Source of the DNA: Pseudomonadota bacterium
GTDB taxonomy: Bacteria > Desulfobacterota > GWC2-55-46 > JADFVP01
DNA: 7,311 bases
Assembly: GCA_015222595.1 (NCBI GenBank)
Contig: JADFVP010000199.1
Location: forward strand, 1-7,311
Direction of reading: 5' to 3'
This document shows, in pieces, positions 6,149 to 7,311 of this stretch. Every line of letters starts with the position of its first letter. The first letter of the stretch is position 1. A program made the translations under genes and the position numbers. The notes below the pieces were generated by a model. The model saw only the letters and a list, made by a program, of their open reading frames with translations, ran no database searches and was not told the origin of the DNA.

Positions 6149-6331
6149 AGGCTAAGTTAGATTCCAAATAGAGGTGCAATGCACTGTGCAGCCAGGTACG
6201 GTACAAAGAGTACGAGAAGGAAGTTCGTGCCCTCTCCTGAAGCCGACCCTTGCAGACCCGGTTGGCCTGCAAAGCCATGCTCTGCTCTACGAACCAGCCG
6301 AAGCAACCAGAACCGCCGAAGAGCAACTGTA
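6149..6331 (-). ncRNA. Hairpin-rich leader or small RNA candidate
   Basis: From the predicted start near 6331 to the TPR gene there are about 180 non-coding bases with several stems on the minus strand. TGCTCT/AGAGCA pairs 6325-6320 with 6288-6283 and encloses a GC-TTCG-GC tetraloop. An 8-bp stem pairs 6274-6267 with 6255-6248. GAGAGGG/CCTTCTC pairs 6236-6230 with 6220-6214. GTAC/GTAC pairs 6213-6210 with 6204-6201. No tRNA, 6S, SRP, tmRNA or RNase P signature was recognised. It may be a 5' leader with regulatory structure or a separate small RNA. No conserved riboswitch is claimed. Confidence 0.35.
6291..6321. repeat. Imperfect spaced direct repeat in the leader
   Basis: On the plus strand GAACCAGCCGAAG (6291-6303) recurs as GAACCGCCGAAG (6310-6321), one base shorter. 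Both copies fall within the loop of the predicted TGCTCT/AGAGCA stem of the leader. The meaning is unknown; an internal duplication is the simplest explanation. Confidence 0.6.
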
Positions 6332-6337
6332 ACCCTA

Positions 6338-6377
6338 AAATTATTAGAGAAGAGCCGCCAAGTCAAGCTGTTTTTTT
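6338..6377 (-). promoter_or_regulatory. Sigma70-like promoter with UP-like A-tract
   Basis: On the minus strand a seven-A tract (6377-6371) lies just upstream of TTGACT (6366-6361, 5 of 6 to the -35 consensus). A -10 follows: either TAATTT (6343-6338) after 17 nt, or AATAAT (6345-6340, 5 of 6) after 15 nt. The tract sits where an UP element would contact the polymerase alpha subunits. Transcription would start near 6331 and serve the TPR, Roadblock, peptidase and acc genes. This is the best promoter in the window. Confidence 0.6.
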
Positions 6378-6378
6378 A

Positions 6379-6407
6379 TTATGGCACATGCGATACGCAG
6401 ACCATAA
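6379..6407. promoter_or_regulatory. Dyad between aroB and the downstream promoter
   Basis: TTATGG and CCATAA (outer arms, 6379-6384 and 6402-6407) enclose TGCG-ATA-CGCA (6389-6399), giving 10 paired positions with a small asymmetric internal loop. It lies 13 bp upstream of the -35 box. On the minus strand it is followed by A residues rather than T, so it is not an intrinsic terminator for aroB. It may be a regulator-binding site or a hairpin protecting the 3' end of the aroB transcript. Confidence 0.5.
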
Positions 6408-6456
6408 CAGAGAGACCGGCAACAACTCTTGGCAATAAAATCCGGGACCGTTAATA

Positions 6457-7311
6457 TCAAGACGAAAGAAAGCGCCTGAGAGTCTCTTCATCAACACTCT
6501 CAAGGTGTACGCTGCCAAGCCCTGTAGTGAGCACAAAGCGTATCCTGGCTTCTGAAACCTTCTTATCGAGTTTCATCGCAGCCATCATAACCGACGGCTC
6601 TATCTCCGGGCACGCCGTTGGCAGCCCGAAGGCCTCTACCAGCGCCTCTGTGCGCTTTGCAGTGCTCTCTTCCGTATGGCCGAGCGTTGCGGAGTACCGA
6701 GCGGCCATGACCATGCCTATTGCAACGGCCTCGCCGTGTCGGTAAGTGCCGTAACCGGCCTCAGCCTCTATTGCATGTCCGAAGGTATGGCCGAAGTTCA
6801 AAATAGCGCGGAGCCCCTTTTCGGTCTCGTCACTGCCTACCACCTCGGCCTTGATCTCGCACGAGCGCGCGATAATCTCTATCAGGGCGTCTTTAGTGGC
6901 GAGTTCAAGTATGGCCGTATCACCACCTGCGAGCCCGGAGGCAACCAGTTCTAAAGAAGCGAAGAACTTTTCGTCCCAGATCACGCCGTACTTTATCACC
7001 TCTGCCATGCCTGCTCTCGTCTCGCGCGGGTCGAGCGTGGAGAGAACGTCGGGGTCTATATAGACTCCGCGCGGCTGGTAGAAGGCGCCTATGAGGTTCT
7101 TGCCCCTGGGGTGGTTCACTGCGGTCTTGCCGCCGACAGAGCTGTCTACCTGTGCCAGAAGCGTGGTCGGCACCTGAACATAAGGCACGCCGCGCAGGTA
7201 CGTGGCAGCCGCGAAGCCTGCTACGTCTCCGACAACGCCGCCGCCGAGCGCGACGATTGCGCTGGTACGCTCGAACCGGTGCTCTATCAGAGTATCGTAG
7301 ATACCCGAAAG
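6457..7311 (-). CDS. aroB: 3-dehydroquinate synthase AroB (N-terminus beyond window)
   Basis: The second enzyme of the shikimate pathway: it converts DAHP to 3-dehydroquinate using NAD and a divalent metal, in the cytoplasm. The frame is open to the window edge, giving 284 visible residues of about 360; roughly 75 N-terminal residues are missing. An internal GTG at 7188 is not the start, because conserved sequence continues upstream (IVALGGGVVGDVAGFAAATY, the NAD-binding glycine loop). Further family motifs are QVPTTLLAQVDSSVGGKTAV, AGMAEVIKYG (metal-ligand Glu), NFGHTFGHAIEAEAGYGTYR (metal-ligand His) and HGEAVAIGM (metal-ligand His). All catalytic elements in the visible part are intact. 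Relatives usually have aroK and aroC or pil genes upstream, outside this view. The TGA is followed by a 308-nt gap with a new promoter, so the genes after it are probably a separate unit. Confidence 0.98.
   Translation of the reverse strand, partial: LSGIYDTLIEHRFERTSAIVALGGGVVGDVAGFAAATYLRGVPYVQVPTTLLAQVDSSVGGKTAVNHPRGKNLIGAFYQPRGVYIDPDVLSTLDPRETRAGMAEVIKYGVIWDEKFFASLELVASGLAGGDTAILELATKDALIEIIARSCEIKAEVVGSDETEKGLRAILNFGHTFGHAIEAEAGYGTYRHGEAVAIGMVMAARYSATLGHTEESTAKRTEALVEAFGLPTACPEIEPSVMMAAMKLDKKVSEARIRFVLTTGLGSVHLESVDEETLRRFLSS

Noticed and set aside
6283..6325. Possible tRNA because of GGTTCG in the leader
   Set aside because: No T-arm consensus, no acceptor stem and no anticodon arm can be folded around it.
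6069..6366. Minus-strand frames of 69 and 85 codons and a 91-codon plus-strand frame in the aroB-TPR gap
   Set aside because: Their starts fall in the promoter or lack ribosome binding sites, the proteins have no recognisable domain, and one overlaps the TPR gene in another frame.
6379..6407. Intrinsic terminator of aroB
   Set aside because: The stem is followed by A residues on the transcribed strand; the T-run is on the wrong side for either direction.
6457..7188. Complete AroB starting at the GTG at 7188
   Set aside because: Conserved NAD-binding sequence continues in frame upstream to the window edge, so the gene is truncated by the window, not by a late start.

Overview
All supportable genes in this window lie on the minus strand, so the story reads from right to left. 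The gene content and order are those of a deltaproteobacterium-like (Desulfobacterota or related) housekeeping neighbourhood: aroB, a small TPR protein, a Roadblock/LC7 protein, an M24 proline peptidase, accB and accC. Base composition is close to 50% GC, with little sign of mobile DNA, phage, CRISPR, tRNA or rRNA. The lineage is inferred from synteny and protein style only.

Right end: a 3-dehydroquinate synthase gene (aroB) runs off the window edge and lacks its N-terminal quarter. A 308-bp gap follows, the most interesting non-coding stretch. It holds a dyad, a sigma70-like promoter (an A-tract, TTGACT, then a -10) and about 180 nt of hairpin-rich leader before the next gene.

Centre: a 75-residue TPR-hairpin protein, a Roadblock/LC7 protein (start revised here to a TTG at 5821), an M24 aminopeptidase P-like enzyme overlapping it by 11 nt, then accB and accC, which encode the biotin carrier and biotin carboxylase subunits of acetyl-CoA carboxylase. 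An octanoyl/lipoyl transferase of the LipM/LplA family follows 27 nt after accC. Short gaps and no convincing terminator suggest one transcription unit from 6148 to 1472. A possible second promoter and a hairpin lie in the 161-nt accB-accC gap. The cofactor theme is biotin- and lipoate-dependent acyl metabolism; the Roadblock and TPR proteins look like a signalling or scaffold pair carried along with it.

Left end: a separate gene encodes TPR repeats followed by a very acidic, probably disordered tail of at least 200 residues. It runs off the window at base 1 without a stop. It is easily missed because its antisense frames give a long Ser-rich shadow.

No clearly novel defence or mobile system is visible. 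The best leads are the structured leader and its promoter region, the 20-bp tandem duplication upstream of the Roadblock gene, the absence of aroQ and efp from places they often occupy in related clusters, and the TPR/acidic-tail protein.
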